Positions 6,597 to 14,819 of a stretch of 23,654 nucleotides of DNA are shown here, piece after piece; position 1 is the stretch's first letter, and each line of letters begins with the position of its first letter. The translations under genes and the position numbers were made by a program. The DNA lies in contig CAZLCG010000029.1 of the NCBI GenBank assembly GCA_964557975.1, positions 1 through 23,654 on the forward strand, given 5' to 3'. The DNA comes from Fimenecus sp964557975 (GTDB lineage Bacteria > Bacillota > Clostridia > Oscillospirales > Acutalibacteraceae). A model generated the notes under the pieces. The model did no database searches. It was not told where the DNA came from and worked only from the letters and a program-made list of their open reading frames with translations.

Positions 6597-9500
6597 TAAA
6601 ACGATAAAAAAGGTTATGGTTATCGGTTCAGGTCCCATTATCATAGGTCAGGCGGCGGAGTTCGACTATGCGGGCACGCAGGCATGCCGTTCGCTTAAAG
6701 AGGAGGGCATTGAGGTCGTTCTTGTAAACTCAAACCCCGCCACGATTATGACCGACGGCGACATCGCAGACAAAGTCTATATTGAACCTCTTACAATCCC
6801 CACGCTTACGAGGATTATTGAAAAGGAAAAGCCCGATTCCATTCTCCCGACCTTAGGGGGTCAGACGGGACTTAACCTTGCTATGGAGCTTGAGGAAGCG
6901 GGAGTCCTTAAAGAAAACAACGTAAGGCTTATCGGCATCAAGGCCTCGTCCATAAAAAAGGCGGAGGACAGGCAGGAATTTAAGGATACGATGGAAAAAA
7001 TAGGCGAGCCGTGTATTGAATCCCTTGTTGTTCACGATGTTGAAAGCGCGGTGGAGTTCTCAAACAAAATCGGCTATCCCGTTATTGTGCGTCCCGCTTA
7101 TACCTTGGGCGGCACGGGCGGCGGTATTGCCGACAGCGAAGCCGAGCTTCGTGAAATCTGCGCCAACGGTCTTAGGCTTTCAAGAGTTACCGAGGTGCTT
7201 ATTGAGAAGTGCATAGCGGGCTGGAAAGAAATCGAATACGAGGTAATGCGCGACTCAAAGGGTAACTGCATTACCGTATGCAATATGGAAAACCTTGACC
7301 CCGTCGGCGTTCACACGGGCGACTCAATAGTTGTCGCGCCATCGCAGACGCTGACGGACAAGGATTATCAGATGCTTCGTTCCTCTGCGCTTAATATTAT
7401 TACCGAGCTTGGCATTGAGGGCGGGTGCAACGTTCAGTTCGCGCTCCATCCCGATTCGTTCAGATATGCCGTAATTGAGGTCAACCCGAGAGTTTCCCGT
7501 TCCTCTGCGCTTGCCTCAAAGGCAACGGGCTACCCGATAGCAAGGGTCGCGGCTAAAATCGCGCTCGGCTTGGGGCTTGATGAAATCCCCAACGCCGTTA
7601 CGGGCAAGACCTATGCGTCGTTTGAGCCTGCGCTCGACTACTGCGTTGTTAAGTTCCCGAAATGGCCGTTCGATAAATTCGTCACGGCAAAAAGAACTCT
7701 CGGTACGCAGATGAAGGCAACGGGCGAGGTTATGGCGGTTGCGCGCTCGTTCGAGGCTGCGCTTCAGAAGGCTATGCACTCGCTTGAGGAAAACAGAAAA
7801 AGCCTTATTTACGACGATTTGATTGCTCTTTCGGAAAAGGAGCTTCTCCACAGGCTTAAAAATATTGACAACACAAGAATTTACGCCGTGGCGGCGGCGA
7901 TTTATAATGACATTCCGCTTGAAACTATACATGATATTACCAAAATCGATATGTGGTTCTTGGATAAGATCAAGGTAATAGTCGATATGGAAAAGCTGCT
8001 TAAAACAGGCGCTTGCGATAAAGACACCCTGCTTGAAGCAAAAAGGCTCGGATTTACCGACGACGTTATTGCAAAAGACGTCGGCGTGACCGAGGGTTCA
8101 ATAAAAAATCTTCGCAGAATGTGGAGGATTACGCCGTCGTTCTCGATTGTCGACACCTGCGCGGCGGAATTTAAGGCGCGGACGCCGTATTATTATTCGG
8201 ATTACTGCATTGAAAACGAGGTAAACACCGAAAAGACCAAAAAGAAAATTATGGTTCTCGGTTCGGGTCCCATAAGAATAGGTCAGGGCATTGAGTTCGA
8301 CTACTGCTCGGTTCACTCCGTATGGGCGCTTAAAAACGCGGGGTGCGAGGCGATTATCGTAAATAACAACCCCGAAACCGTTTCCACGGATTTTGATATT
8401 TCGGATAAGCTTTATTTTGAACCGCTGACTCCCGAATATGTTACAAACATAGTTGAGCTTGAAAAGCCCGACGGCGCAATCGTTCAGTTCGGCGGTCAGA
8501 CGGCTATCAAGCTTACAAAAACGCTTAATGATCTGGGCGTTACCATTCTCGGCACTGACGCCGACCACGTTGACGCGGCGGAGGACAGGGAAAGGTTTGA
8601 CGAAATTCTTGAATACTGCGACATCGCAAGACCTAAGGGGCAGACCGTCTTTACAACCGAGGAGGCGCTTGCCGCGGCTCACAGTCTCGGTTATCCCGTG
8701 CTTGTAAGACCCAGCTACGTTCTCGGCGGTCAGGGTATGCAGATTGCCGCAAGCGATGACGACATTAACGAATTTATGGGAATAATTACGAGAACAATTC
8801 CCGACTTGTCGGAGCATCCCGTTCTTGTTGACAAATATCTTATGGGGCGCGAGGTCGAGGTTGACGCAATCTGCGACGGAAAGGATATTTTGATTCCCGG
8901 TATTATGGAGCATATCGACAGGGCGGGTATCCACTCGGGTGACTCGATTTCGGTTTACCCCGCTTTCTCGCTCTCGCAGAGGGTGCAGAAAACGCTGGTT
9001 GATTACACAAAGCGGCTTGCTTCGGCGCTCCATGTTATAGGTATGATGAATATTCAGTTTATCGTGCTTAACGAGGAGGTATACATAATCGAGGTCAACC
9101 CGCGTTCGTCAAGAACCGTGCCGTATATCAGCAAGGTTACGGGCATACCCGCAATAGCGATCGCAACAAGATGTATGCTCGGCGAAAGGCTCAAGGATAT
9201 GGGCTACGGCACAGGACTGTTCAGAGACAGCGGATATTATGCGATTAAGCTTCCCGTATTTTCGTTTGAAAAGATTATCGGCGCCGATACGTCGTTAGGA
9301 CCTGAAATGAAATCCACGGGCGAGGTGCTGGGCATTTCGCGGAATTACGACGAGGCTCTTCTCAAGGCGTTCGACGGCGGCGGAGTTCACCTGCCGAAGG
9401 ACGGCAAGATCATTGTTACCGTGCGTGACAAGGACAAAAAGGAAATCTGCGAAATGCTTAAAGAATTCAAGGATTCCGACTTTAAGTTCTATGCGACGCC

Positions 9501-9807
9501 CGGTACGAGAAAGGCTCTTATCGAGTCGGGCTTCACCGACGTTAAGCCCGTAAATAAGATTTCGGGTGAAAGTCCCAATATTATGGATATGCTTCACGCG
9601 GGCGACGTTTCGCTTATTATTAACACGCCCACCCATGGCAGACTGCCCGACCGCGACGGCTTTAAGCTGCGCAGAATTTCCGTTGAGAGCGGAACTGCCT
9701 GCCTGACCTCGCTTGACTCGGCGCAGGCTATTATGAGAAGCACGTTTATAGTGCCGAGCGATAAAATGTCGCTTACCGACATCGCGACGCTTAAGGTAAA
9801 GGTTTAA
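6589..9807 (+). CDS. carB: carbamoyl phosphate synthase large subunit
   Basis: A 1072-residue protein, full length for the family, that uses two ATP, bicarbonate and CarA-derived ammonia to form carbamoyl phosphate. It has the internal duplication: first ATP-grasp half beginning GSGPIIIGQAAEFDYAGTQA at about residue 13, second beginning GSGPIRIGQGIEFDYCS at about 558, each with its RPxYxLGG loop (RPAYTLGGTGGG and RPSYVLGGQGM) and ExNPRxSRSS/T motif. An oligomerisation domain lies between, and a C-terminal MGS-like allosteric domain (from about 935; FYATPGTRKALIESGF, NTPTHGR) would bind effectors. It begins inside the carA end and is followed by the folded element at 9826-9909. Confidence 0.98.
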   Translation: MIDKTIKKVMVIGSGPIIIGQAAEFDYAGTQACRSLKEEGIEVVLVNSNPATIMTDGDIADKVYIEPLTIPTLTRIIEKEKPDSILPTLGGQTGLNLAMELEEAGVLKENNVRLIGIKASSIKKAEDRQEFKDTMEKIGEPCIESLVVHDVESAVEFSNKIGYPVIVRPAYTLGGTGGGIADSEAELREICANGLRLSRVTEVLIEKCIAGWKEIEYEVMRDSKGNCITVCNMENLDPVGVHTGDSIVVAPSQTLTDKDYQMLRSSALNIITELGIEGGCNVQFALHPDSFRYAVIEVNPRVSRSSALASKATGYPIARVAAKIALGLGLDEIPNAVTGKTYASFEPALDYCVVKFPKWPFDKFVTAKRTLGTQMKATGEVMAVARSFEAALQKAMHSLEENRKSLIYDDLIALSEKELLHRLKNIDNTRIYAVAAAIYNDIPLETIHDITKIDMWFLDKIKVIVDMEKLLKTGACDKDTLLEAKRLGFTDDVIAKDVGVTEGSIKNLRRMWRITPSFSIVDTCAAEFKARTPYYYSDYCIENEVNTEKTKKKIMVLGSGPIRIGQGIEFDYCSVHSVWALKNAGCEAIIVNNNPETVSTDFDISDKLYFEPLTPEYVTNIVELEKPDGAIVQFGGQTAIKLTKTLNDLGVTILGTDADHVDAAEDRERFDEILEYCDIARPKGQTVFTTEEALAAAHSLGYPVLVRPSYVLGGQGMQIAASDDDINEFMGIITRTIPDLSEHPVLVDKYLMGREVEVDAICDGKDILIPGIMEHIDRAGIHSGDSISVYPAFSLSQRVQKTLVDYTKRLASALHVIGMMNIQFIVLNEEVYIIEVNPRSSRTVPYISKVTGIPAIAIATRCMLGERLKDMGYGTGLFRDSGYYAIKLPVFSFEKIIGADTSLGPEMKSTGEVLGISRNYDEALLKAFDGGGVHLPKDGKIIVTVRDKDKKEICEMLKEFKDSDFKFYATPGTRKALIESGFTDVKPVNKISGESPNIMDMLHAGDVSLIINTPTHGRLPDRDGFKLRRISVESGTACLTSLDSAQAIMRSTFIVPSDKMSLTDIATLKVKV

Positions 9808-9825
9808 AGGTTAATATTTAATTTG

Positions 9826-9909
9826 AAACACAGTGGTTCTTATAACTTGTGCGCGGATGTTATCCGCCTCTGAGGCGGCGGGTTTCGATTTAAGGACTGC
9901 TGTGTTTTT
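9826..9909 (+). ncRNA. structured RNA / elaborate terminator after carB
   Basis: A 17-bp closing stem with three G-U pairs joins 9826-9842 (AAACACAGTGGTTCTTA) to 9891-9907 (TAAGGACTGCTGTGTTT), and is followed by TTATATT. Inside, ATCCGCCT (9862-9869) can pair either with GCGGAT (9853-9858) or with AGGCGG (9873-9878); these pairings exclude each other. At minimum it works as the carAB terminator. The branched, switchable interior is more than a terminator needs, so a regulatory or independent small RNA is possible. I do not recognise it as a known family. Confidence 0.5.
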
Positions 9910-10122
9910 ATATTAAAGGCATTAAATGCCGAGCTGCAAATCCGAGCAGTGCGTACGTTTGTTTTAATTTTCCGTTAAATAAAAATACATATTATTGTAA
10001 TGCTGTTGATTTATATTGATATTGTTGTTTTTTATATACGGAAATATTTTTAACGCTCTTTAAAAGGCGCAGAATATCAATATTATAATCAAGCGCGCGT
10101 CTTCCCACCTGAAAAGCCGCTT
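9910..10122. other. AT-rich intergenic stretch, no gene seen
   Basis: Between the carB RNA element and the LCP promoter region. It holds a small hairpin (GGCATTAAATGCC at 9918-9930) and AT-rich sequence. I see no open frame with a ribosome-binding site and no RNA gene here. Confidence 0.6.
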
Positions 10123-10147
10123 TCGGTTTAAAATAATGTCGGTTTAA
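10123..10147 (+). repeat. tandem TCGGTTTAA repeats abutting the LCP promoter
   Basis: TCGGTTTAA occurs at 10123-10131 and again at 10139-10147, a 16-bp period, with the second copy ending exactly at the -35 TTGACA (10148). This placement suits a regulator that binds as a tandem dimer beside RNA polymerase; the regulator is unknown. Confidence 0.6.
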
Positions 10148-10176
10148 TTGACATAAGGCAGAATTTGTTGTATAAT
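10148..10176 (+). promoter_or_regulatory. promoter of the polysaccharide cluster
   Basis: TTGACA (10148-10153), 17-nt spacer, TATAAT (10171-10176): a full consensus sigma-A promoter. Predicted start is near 10183, giving a leader of about 55 nt before the LCP gene. It probably serves much of the downstream cluster. Confidence 0.85.
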
Positions 10177-10237
10177 TTTGAAATACTATAATAGTTAAAC
10201 TGCGTCGTCGGGAAATATTCTTTTGAGGTTATTTGTG

Positions 10238-11578
10238 ATGGATGGAAAAAAAGAGAAGAGAGTATATGAGGATACCGAATTTACCGTTGACGGCGAAACC
10301 GTCGGCAAGGTGACAAAGGGCGAAAAGCCCAAAAGCAGTAGAAAGCCTTCAAGGCTCAAACAAAAATGGTCCGCCTTAAAGAAATGGAAAAAGGCTGTTA
10401 TAATTGCCGCTGCGGTTATATTGCTTCTTGCGGTTGTCGCTTTCTGCGTTGTATGGGGCATTTACGACGGCTTCAGAACAGACATTGATGAAAACAATCT
10501 CGGTATTTCAAATGAGATCGAAAGCAAGTACGGCGATACCGATATATTTAACATTGCGATTTTCGGTGTGGATTCAAGAAACGAGGATGCTTTTTCGGGA
10601 CGTTCCGATTCGATAATTATTGTAAGCGTCGATAAGGCGAACAATGTCGTTAAGCTTACGTCAATTTTAAGGGACAGCTACGTTTCGATAGAAGGGTATA
10701 AGGATCAGAAAATTACCCACGCATACGCTTTCGGCGGCGCGGAGCTTGCAATTAAAACAATAAATCAGAATTTTAATATGAATATTACGGACTATGCTAC
10801 CATCAATTTCTTCAAGCTTGCGGACGCTATCGACGTTCTGGGAGGAATTGATATTGAAATTACGGAGTCCGAAATGGAGCAGATAAACTCCGAGGCGACA
10901 AGCGGCGACTATGCCAATTACAGAACGGTTGAGCTGCTCACGGAGTACGGGAGCGTTCATCTGAACGGCGATCAAGCGGCGATTTACGCAAGGCTTCGCC
11001 ATTACGATTCGGACGAGGTGCGTTCGCAAAGGCAGAAGAATGTTATAAACGCGCTTATTGTTCAGGCAAAGCAGGTAAGCCCGACAAAATACAGCGAGGT
11101 TGTAAAAACACTTATGTCGCTGTGCGAAACGTCGCTTTCTTTCAGCGAGGTTATGTCCTTTGCGCCGATGATTACAAAGGAAATCACGGTTGAAGCTATT
11201 ACCGTTCCGGGAGATCCCGAAAACGCAACGGGCGGAATATACGACGGCGCGTGGGTATGGCGTTACGATCTTTCCGCGGCGTCGGAAAGAATACATCTGT
11301 TTATCTACGGCGAGGTTCCCGAAACCACAACGTCGGCAAAAAGCTCAAAGAACACAAAGACAACTGCCGCGTCAACAACAAAGGCTTCTCCTGTTACAAC
11401 CACGTCTGCGGCGCCTGAAGCCACAACTCAGGGCGTGACAACAACGCAGGAATTCACGACCGAGGCTGAAGCGCCGCCCGAAACCACTGCGGCGGTGCAG
11501 AGCGAAACTACCGCGGCTGCGCAAGAGGAAACCACCGCGGCTTTGGCAGAGGAAGCCACCGATTCTGCGGCGGCGTAG
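10238..11578 (+). CDS. LytR-CpsA-Psr (LCP) family glycopolymer transferase
   Basis: LCP enzymes move lipid-linked glycopolymers onto peptidoglycan at the outer face of the membrane. The chosen start is ATG 10238, with GAGG 9 nt upstream; the longer TTG frame at 10223 overlaps that site. The 446-residue product has a basic cytosolic N-terminus, one membrane helix at about 53-74, and an LCP domain at about 105-270 with VDSR (111-114), GRSDSI (121-126), SILRDSYV (142-149) and YARLRHYDSDEVRSQRQ (Arg252, Arg254, Arg262, Arg265), the usual polar/arginine set. The last 85 or so residues are a low-complexity Thr/Ala/Glu-rich tail with TT repeats, probably an extended extracellular wall-spanning region. 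Its place ahead of rhamnose genes suggests it attaches the rhamnose glycan made by this cluster. Confidence 0.93.
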   Translation: MDGKKEKRVYEDTEFTVDGETVGKVTKGEKPKSSRKPSRLKQKWSALKKWKKAVIIAAAVILLLAVVAFCVVWGIYDGFRTDIDENNLGISNEIESKYGDTDIFNIAIFGVDSRNEDAFSGRSDSIIIVSVDKANNVVKLTSILRDSYVSIEGYKDQKITHAYAFGGAELAIKTINQNFNMNITDYATINFFKLADAIDVLGGIDIEITESEMEQINSEATSGDYANYRTVELLTEYGSVHLNGDQAAIYARLRHYDSDEVRSQRQKNVINALIVQAKQVSPTKYSEVVKTLMSLCETSLSFSEVMSFAPMITKEITVEAITVPGDPENATGGIYDGAWVWRYDLSAASERIHLFIYGEVPETTTSAKSSKNTKTTAASTTKASPVTTTSAAPEATTQGVTTTQEFTTEAEAPPETTAAVQSETTAAAQEETTAALAEEATDSAAA

Positions 11579-11633
11579 CAAAAAAAGGCTTAATCTCATT
11601 AAAATAAAATACTATTTGTTTGGAGGAAAAAGT

Positions 11634-12500
11634 ATGAAAGGCATTATCCTTGCGGGCGGCGCGGGTACAAGACTTTATCCGTCGACTCTCGCAGTGTCAA
11701 AGCAGATTCTCACGGTATATGACAAGCCGATGATCTATTATCCGCTGTCAACGCTTATGCTTGCAAAAATCAGGGAGGTTCTTATTATTTCCACTCCCCG
11801 TGATTTGCCTTGCTATGAGGAGCTTTTCGGCGACGGCTCACAGCTGGGTATGAACATTAAATACGCTGTTCAGGATAAGCCCAGAGGACTTGCAGACGCG
11901 TTTATTATCGGCGAGGAATTTATCGGCGACGACAGCGTGTGCCTTGTGTTGGGCGACAATATTTTCTATGGCTACGGCTTCTCGGAAAGGCTGGCAAACG
12001 CAAGCGCAAGAAAGAGCGGCGCTACGATTTTCGGCTATCATGTAAGCAACCCCACTGCTTTCGGCGTTGTGGAATACGATAAGGACTGGAATGTTCTTTC
12101 CATTGAAGAAAAGCCGGAGCATCCGAAATCAAACTATGCCGTTCCGGGGCTTTACTTCTATGACAACGATGTTATTGAAATTGCAAAGAACGTTAAGCCT
12201 TCGGCAAGAGGTGAAATTGAAATAACCTCCGTTAACAACGAGTATCTCAGAAGGGGTACTCTTAAGGTCGAGCTTTTCGGACGCGGTATGGCATGGCTCG
12301 ACACGGGTACGCACCGCGCGATGCTTGACGCCGCAAACTTTATTGAGGCTGTTCAGACAAGGCAGGGGCTTTATGTTGCCTGTCTTGAGGAAATTGCCTA
12401 TAATAACGGCTTTATAAATAAGGAACAGCTCCTTAAGCAGGCCGACAGACTCAAGACGACGGAGTACGGGCAGTATCTGTTCAAGATTGCGGAAAAGTAA
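11634..12500 (+). CDS. rfbA: glucose-1-phosphate thymidylyltransferase
   Basis: First enzyme of dTDP-L-rhamnose synthesis: glucose-1-phosphate plus dTTP gives dTDP-glucose. The 288-residue length is normal. Seen: nucleotide-binding N-terminus LAGGAGTRLYPSTLAVSKQ, then YDKPMIYYPLSTLMLA, VLGDNIFYG, EEKPEHPKSNYAVPGLYFYD and GRGMAWLDTGTH, all typical of the RmlA family. The start is ATG 11634 with GGAGG 7 nt upstream; a TTG at 11616 would overlap that site. It lies 55 nt after the LCP gene with no clear terminator between, so readthrough is likely. Confidence 0.97.
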   Translation: MKGIILAGGAGTRLYPSTLAVSKQILTVYDKPMIYYPLSTLMLAKIREVLIISTPRDLPCYEELFGDGSQLGMNIKYAVQDKPRGLADAFIIGEEFIGDDSVCLVLGDNIFYGYGFSERLANASARKSGATIFGYHVSNPTAFGVVEYDKDWNVLSIEEKPEHPKSNYAVPGLYFYDNDVIEIAKNVKPSARGEIEITSVNNEYLRRGTLKVELFGRGMAWLDTGTHRAMLDAANFIEAVQTRQGLYVACLEEIAYNNGFINKEQLLKQADRLKTTEYGQYLFKIAEK

Positions 12501-12550
12501 ATTTACCGATTATTTAATTTTTCAATATATTCCGAAAGGAAAGACTTTTA

Positions 12551-13459
12551 ATGAAAATAATGATTACCGGCTCTAACGGGCAGCTGGGCAACGAGCTTCA
12601 GTCAATTCTCAAGGCAGGCTCGAGCGACATCGGCAAAATTGATTCCGCCTATGAAAATTGCGAAATTACGGCGGTTGACGTCGATGTGCTTGACATTACC
12701 GATATTGCGGCTGTCGATAGGTTCTTTGCTGATAACAAACCCGACCTTGTCATTAACTGCGCCGCAATGACGAATGTTGACGGCTGTGAAAAAGCGCTTG
12801 AAACGGCTATGGCGGTAAACGCTTTGGGGCCGAGAAATTTAGCGGCAGCCTGTGAAAAATACGGTGCAAAATTCGTTCACGTTTCAACAGATTATGTTTT
12901 CGGCGGCGACGGCACGGTTGCCTACTGTGAGTGGGACGTTCCCGCGCCGAACACGGTTTACGGAAAATCGAAGCTTTTGGGCGAGCAGTATGTCAGGGAA
13001 AATTCAACAAAATATTTTATTTTCCGAACGGCGTGGCTCTACGGCCTTGTCGGCAAAAACTTCGTTAAGACCATGAGAATGTTAGGCAGAACCAAGGATG
13101 AGATTAACGTTGTCTGCGACCAGAGAGGCAACCCGACCAACGCGAACGACCTTGCGCACCATATCCTTAAAGCGGCGCTTACCGAGCAGTACGGCGTTTA
13201 CCACTGTACGGGCGAGGGCGAATGCAGCTGGTATGACTTTACCGTTAAAATAATGGAGTTGTCGGGGCTTAAATGCAAGGTTAATCCCGTCACTACGGAG
13301 GAATATGCAAGGCTTGTTACGGGCGCGGCGCCGAGACCCGCGTTTTCATCACTTAACAACCTTATGCTTAAAACCACGGTCGGTAACGAAATGAGAGAGT
13401 GGGTTCCCGCTCTTGAAGATTATATAAAAAAACTAAACGAATCGGAGGCAAACCAATGA
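12551..13459 (+). CDS. rfbD: dTDP-4-dehydrorhamnose reductase
   Basis: Last step of dTDP-L-rhamnose synthesis: NAD(P)H reduction of dTDP-4-keto-L-rhamnose. The 302-residue extended SDR protein has the Rossmann motif GSNGQLG (7-13), NCAAMTNVDGCE, VSTDYVFGG (Thr113) and the catalytic Tyr137/Lys141 in YGKSK, followed by FRTAWLYG and the substrate-binding half. The ATG is preceded by AAAGGAAAG. Its TGA overlaps the ATG of rfbB by 4 nt, pointing to coupled translation. Confidence 0.96.
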   Translation: MKIMITGSNGQLGNELQSILKAGSSDIGKIDSAYENCEITAVDVDVLDITDIAAVDRFFADNKPDLVINCAAMTNVDGCEKALETAMAVNALGPRNLAAACEKYGAKFVHVSTDYVFGGDGTVAYCEWDVPAPNTVYGKSKLLGEQYVRENSTKYFIFRTAWLYGLVGKNFVKTMRMLGRTKDEINVVCDQRGNPTNANDLAHHILKAALTEQYGVYHCTGEGECSWYDFTVKIMELSGLKCKVNPVTTEEYARLVTGAAPRPAFSSLNNLMLKTTVGNEMREWVPALEDYIKKLNESEANQ

Positions 13460-14514
13460 AAACCTATCTTGTAACCGGCGGCGCCGGATTTATCGGCTCA
13501 AATTTCGTAATTTATATGCTTAACAAGTATGACGACGTTAAAATCATCAATGTTGATAAGCTTACCTACGCGGGCAATCTTGAAAATTTAAAGAGCGTTG
13601 AAAATAATCCGCGATATTCCTTTGTTCAGGCTGATATTTGCGACAGAGAGGCTGTTTCAAAGATTTTTAACGAGAATGACGTCGACTATGTTGTAAACTT
13701 TGCTGCCGAAAGCCACGTTGACAGAAGCATTACCAACCCCGAAATATTTGTTGAAACCAACGTTCTCGGTACGGTTAATATGCTTCAGTGCGCCAAGGTT
13801 GCCTGGCAGACGGGCGACGATTGTTACAAGCAGGGCGTTAAGTACCTTCAGGTTTCAACCGATGAGGTATACGGCACGCTCGGCGCGGAGGGCTATTTTA
13901 CGGAAACCACTCCTCTTGACCCTCACAGCCCGTATTCCTCAAGCAAGGCTTCCGCAGATATGTTCGTTAAGGCGTTCCACGACACATATAAATTCCCGAT
14001 TAACATTACAAGATGCTCCAACAACTACGGTCCTTATCAGTTCCCCGAAAAGCTTATTCCGCTCATTATGAACAATACGCTTGCCCATAAGGATCTGCCT
14101 GTTTACGGCGACGGTATGCAGGTTCGCGACTGGCTTTATGTTGAAGATCACTGTAAGGCTATTGATATGGTTATAAGGGACGGCGTCGACGGCGAGGTAT
14201 ACAATGTCGGCGGACACAACGAAAGACCGAATATATTTATTGTCAAGACAATTATTAACTATATTAAAGAGAACGTTGATTCCGAGGTCGGCGAGCATAT
14301 GATCAAATACGTTACGGACCGTAAGGGTCATGACCGCCGTTACGGCATTGATCCGACCAAGATCAAGGACGCTCTCGGCTGGTATCCCGAAACCTGCTTT
14401 GAGGACGGAATCAAGCTTACGCTTAAATGGTATCTTGACAATATGGACTGGGTTAAGAATGTAACCTCGGGCGCATATCAGGATTATTATAAAAAGATGT
14501 ACGGAGACAAATAA
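13456..14514 (+). CDS. rfbB: dTDP-glucose 4,6-dehydratase
   Basis: Second step of dTDP-L-rhamnose synthesis: dTDP-glucose to dTDP-4-keto-6-deoxyglucose with bound NAD+. The 352-residue SDR protein shows GGAGFIGSN (8-16), NFAAESHVDRSI, the catalytic triad region STDEVYG (Thr135, Asp136, Glu137), Tyr160/Lys164 in YSSSKASAD, and NNYGPYQFPEKLIPL. An insertion at about 118-128 (WQTGDDCYKQGVK) is tolerated in the family. GGAGG lies just before the ATG, within the rfbD end. Confidence 0.97.
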   Translation: MKTYLVTGGAGFIGSNFVIYMLNKYDDVKIINVDKLTYAGNLENLKSVENNPRYSFVQADICDREAVSKIFNENDVDYVVNFAAESHVDRSITNPEIFVETNVLGTVNMLQCAKVAWQTGDDCYKQGVKYLQVSTDEVYGTLGAEGYFTETTPLDPHSPYSSSKASADMFVKAFHDTYKFPINITRCSNNYGPYQFPEKLIPLIMNNTLAHKDLPVYGDGMQVRDWLYVEDHCKAIDMVIRDGVDGEVYNVGGHNERPNIFIVKTIINYIKENVDSEVGEHMIKYVTDRKGHDRRYGIDPTKIKDALGWYPETCFEDGIKLTLKWYLDNMDWVKNVTSGAYQDYYKKMYGDK

Positions 14515-14516
14515 TA

Positions 14517-14684
14517 ATGGCAAGTATTTCTATTGCATCGACCGCCCGCTGCGGAGAAAAGTATATAGAAAAACAGCTGCGTTCCCTTTTTAATCGGAAG
14601 GGAAAGGCTGATGAAGTCCTTATTTTTGACCGCCGTTCAAAGGATAACACTGCTCAAACCGTTAACCCCGTTCATCGGGGCTGA
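14517..14684 (+). pseudogene. N-terminal stub of a GT2 glycosyltransferase
   Basis: A 55-codon frame starting 3 nt after the rfbB stop. It reads SISIASTARCGEKYIEKQLR, then SLFNRKGKADEVLIFDRRSK and DNTAQTVN, clearly the first 50 residues of a GT-A/GT2 enzyme of the type ISIATYNGEKYIEEQL...DEVLIFDDCSKDNT. The usual YNG is altered to TARC and the first aspartate pair DD is DR. The frame then runs into a strong hairpin and stops at TGA, with no later GT2 motifs before rfbC. I read it as a decayed remnant of a former glycosyltransferase gene; a residual short peptide cannot be excluded. Confidence 0.75.
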
Positions 14685-14693
14685 CGGTTTGAG
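14653..14693 (+). repeat. strong inverted repeat (18-position hairpin) between rfbB and rfbC
   Basis: CTCAAACCGT pairs with ACGGTTTGAG (10 bp), then a T-G pair, an A-T pair, one mismatch, and CCCCG with CGGGG around the loop TTCAT. It covers the end of the GT2 stub. It is followed by TAATTGACATTTT, not a proper T-run, so it is a weak terminator at best; mRNA processing or partial polarity is as likely. Confidence 0.65.
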
Positions 14694-14819
14694 TAATTGA
14701 CATTTTAAGGCAAATTCCGAGCATTTGGTATTTTAAAAATTTCCGTCGGACGTTCCGAAACCGAACTCGGGCATTTTGCTTTAAAATTGCGGAATATTTT
14801 TCAAAGGAGATTGATAAAA

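Noticed and set aside
8098..9033. 311-codon open frame on the minus strand
   Set aside because: Antisense shadow within carB caused by its codon bias; composition is implausible for a real protein and there is no start signal.
14697..14725. TTGACA as a possible separate rfbC promoter
   Set aside because: No acceptable -10 hexamer lies 16-18 nt downstream (AGCATT at best).
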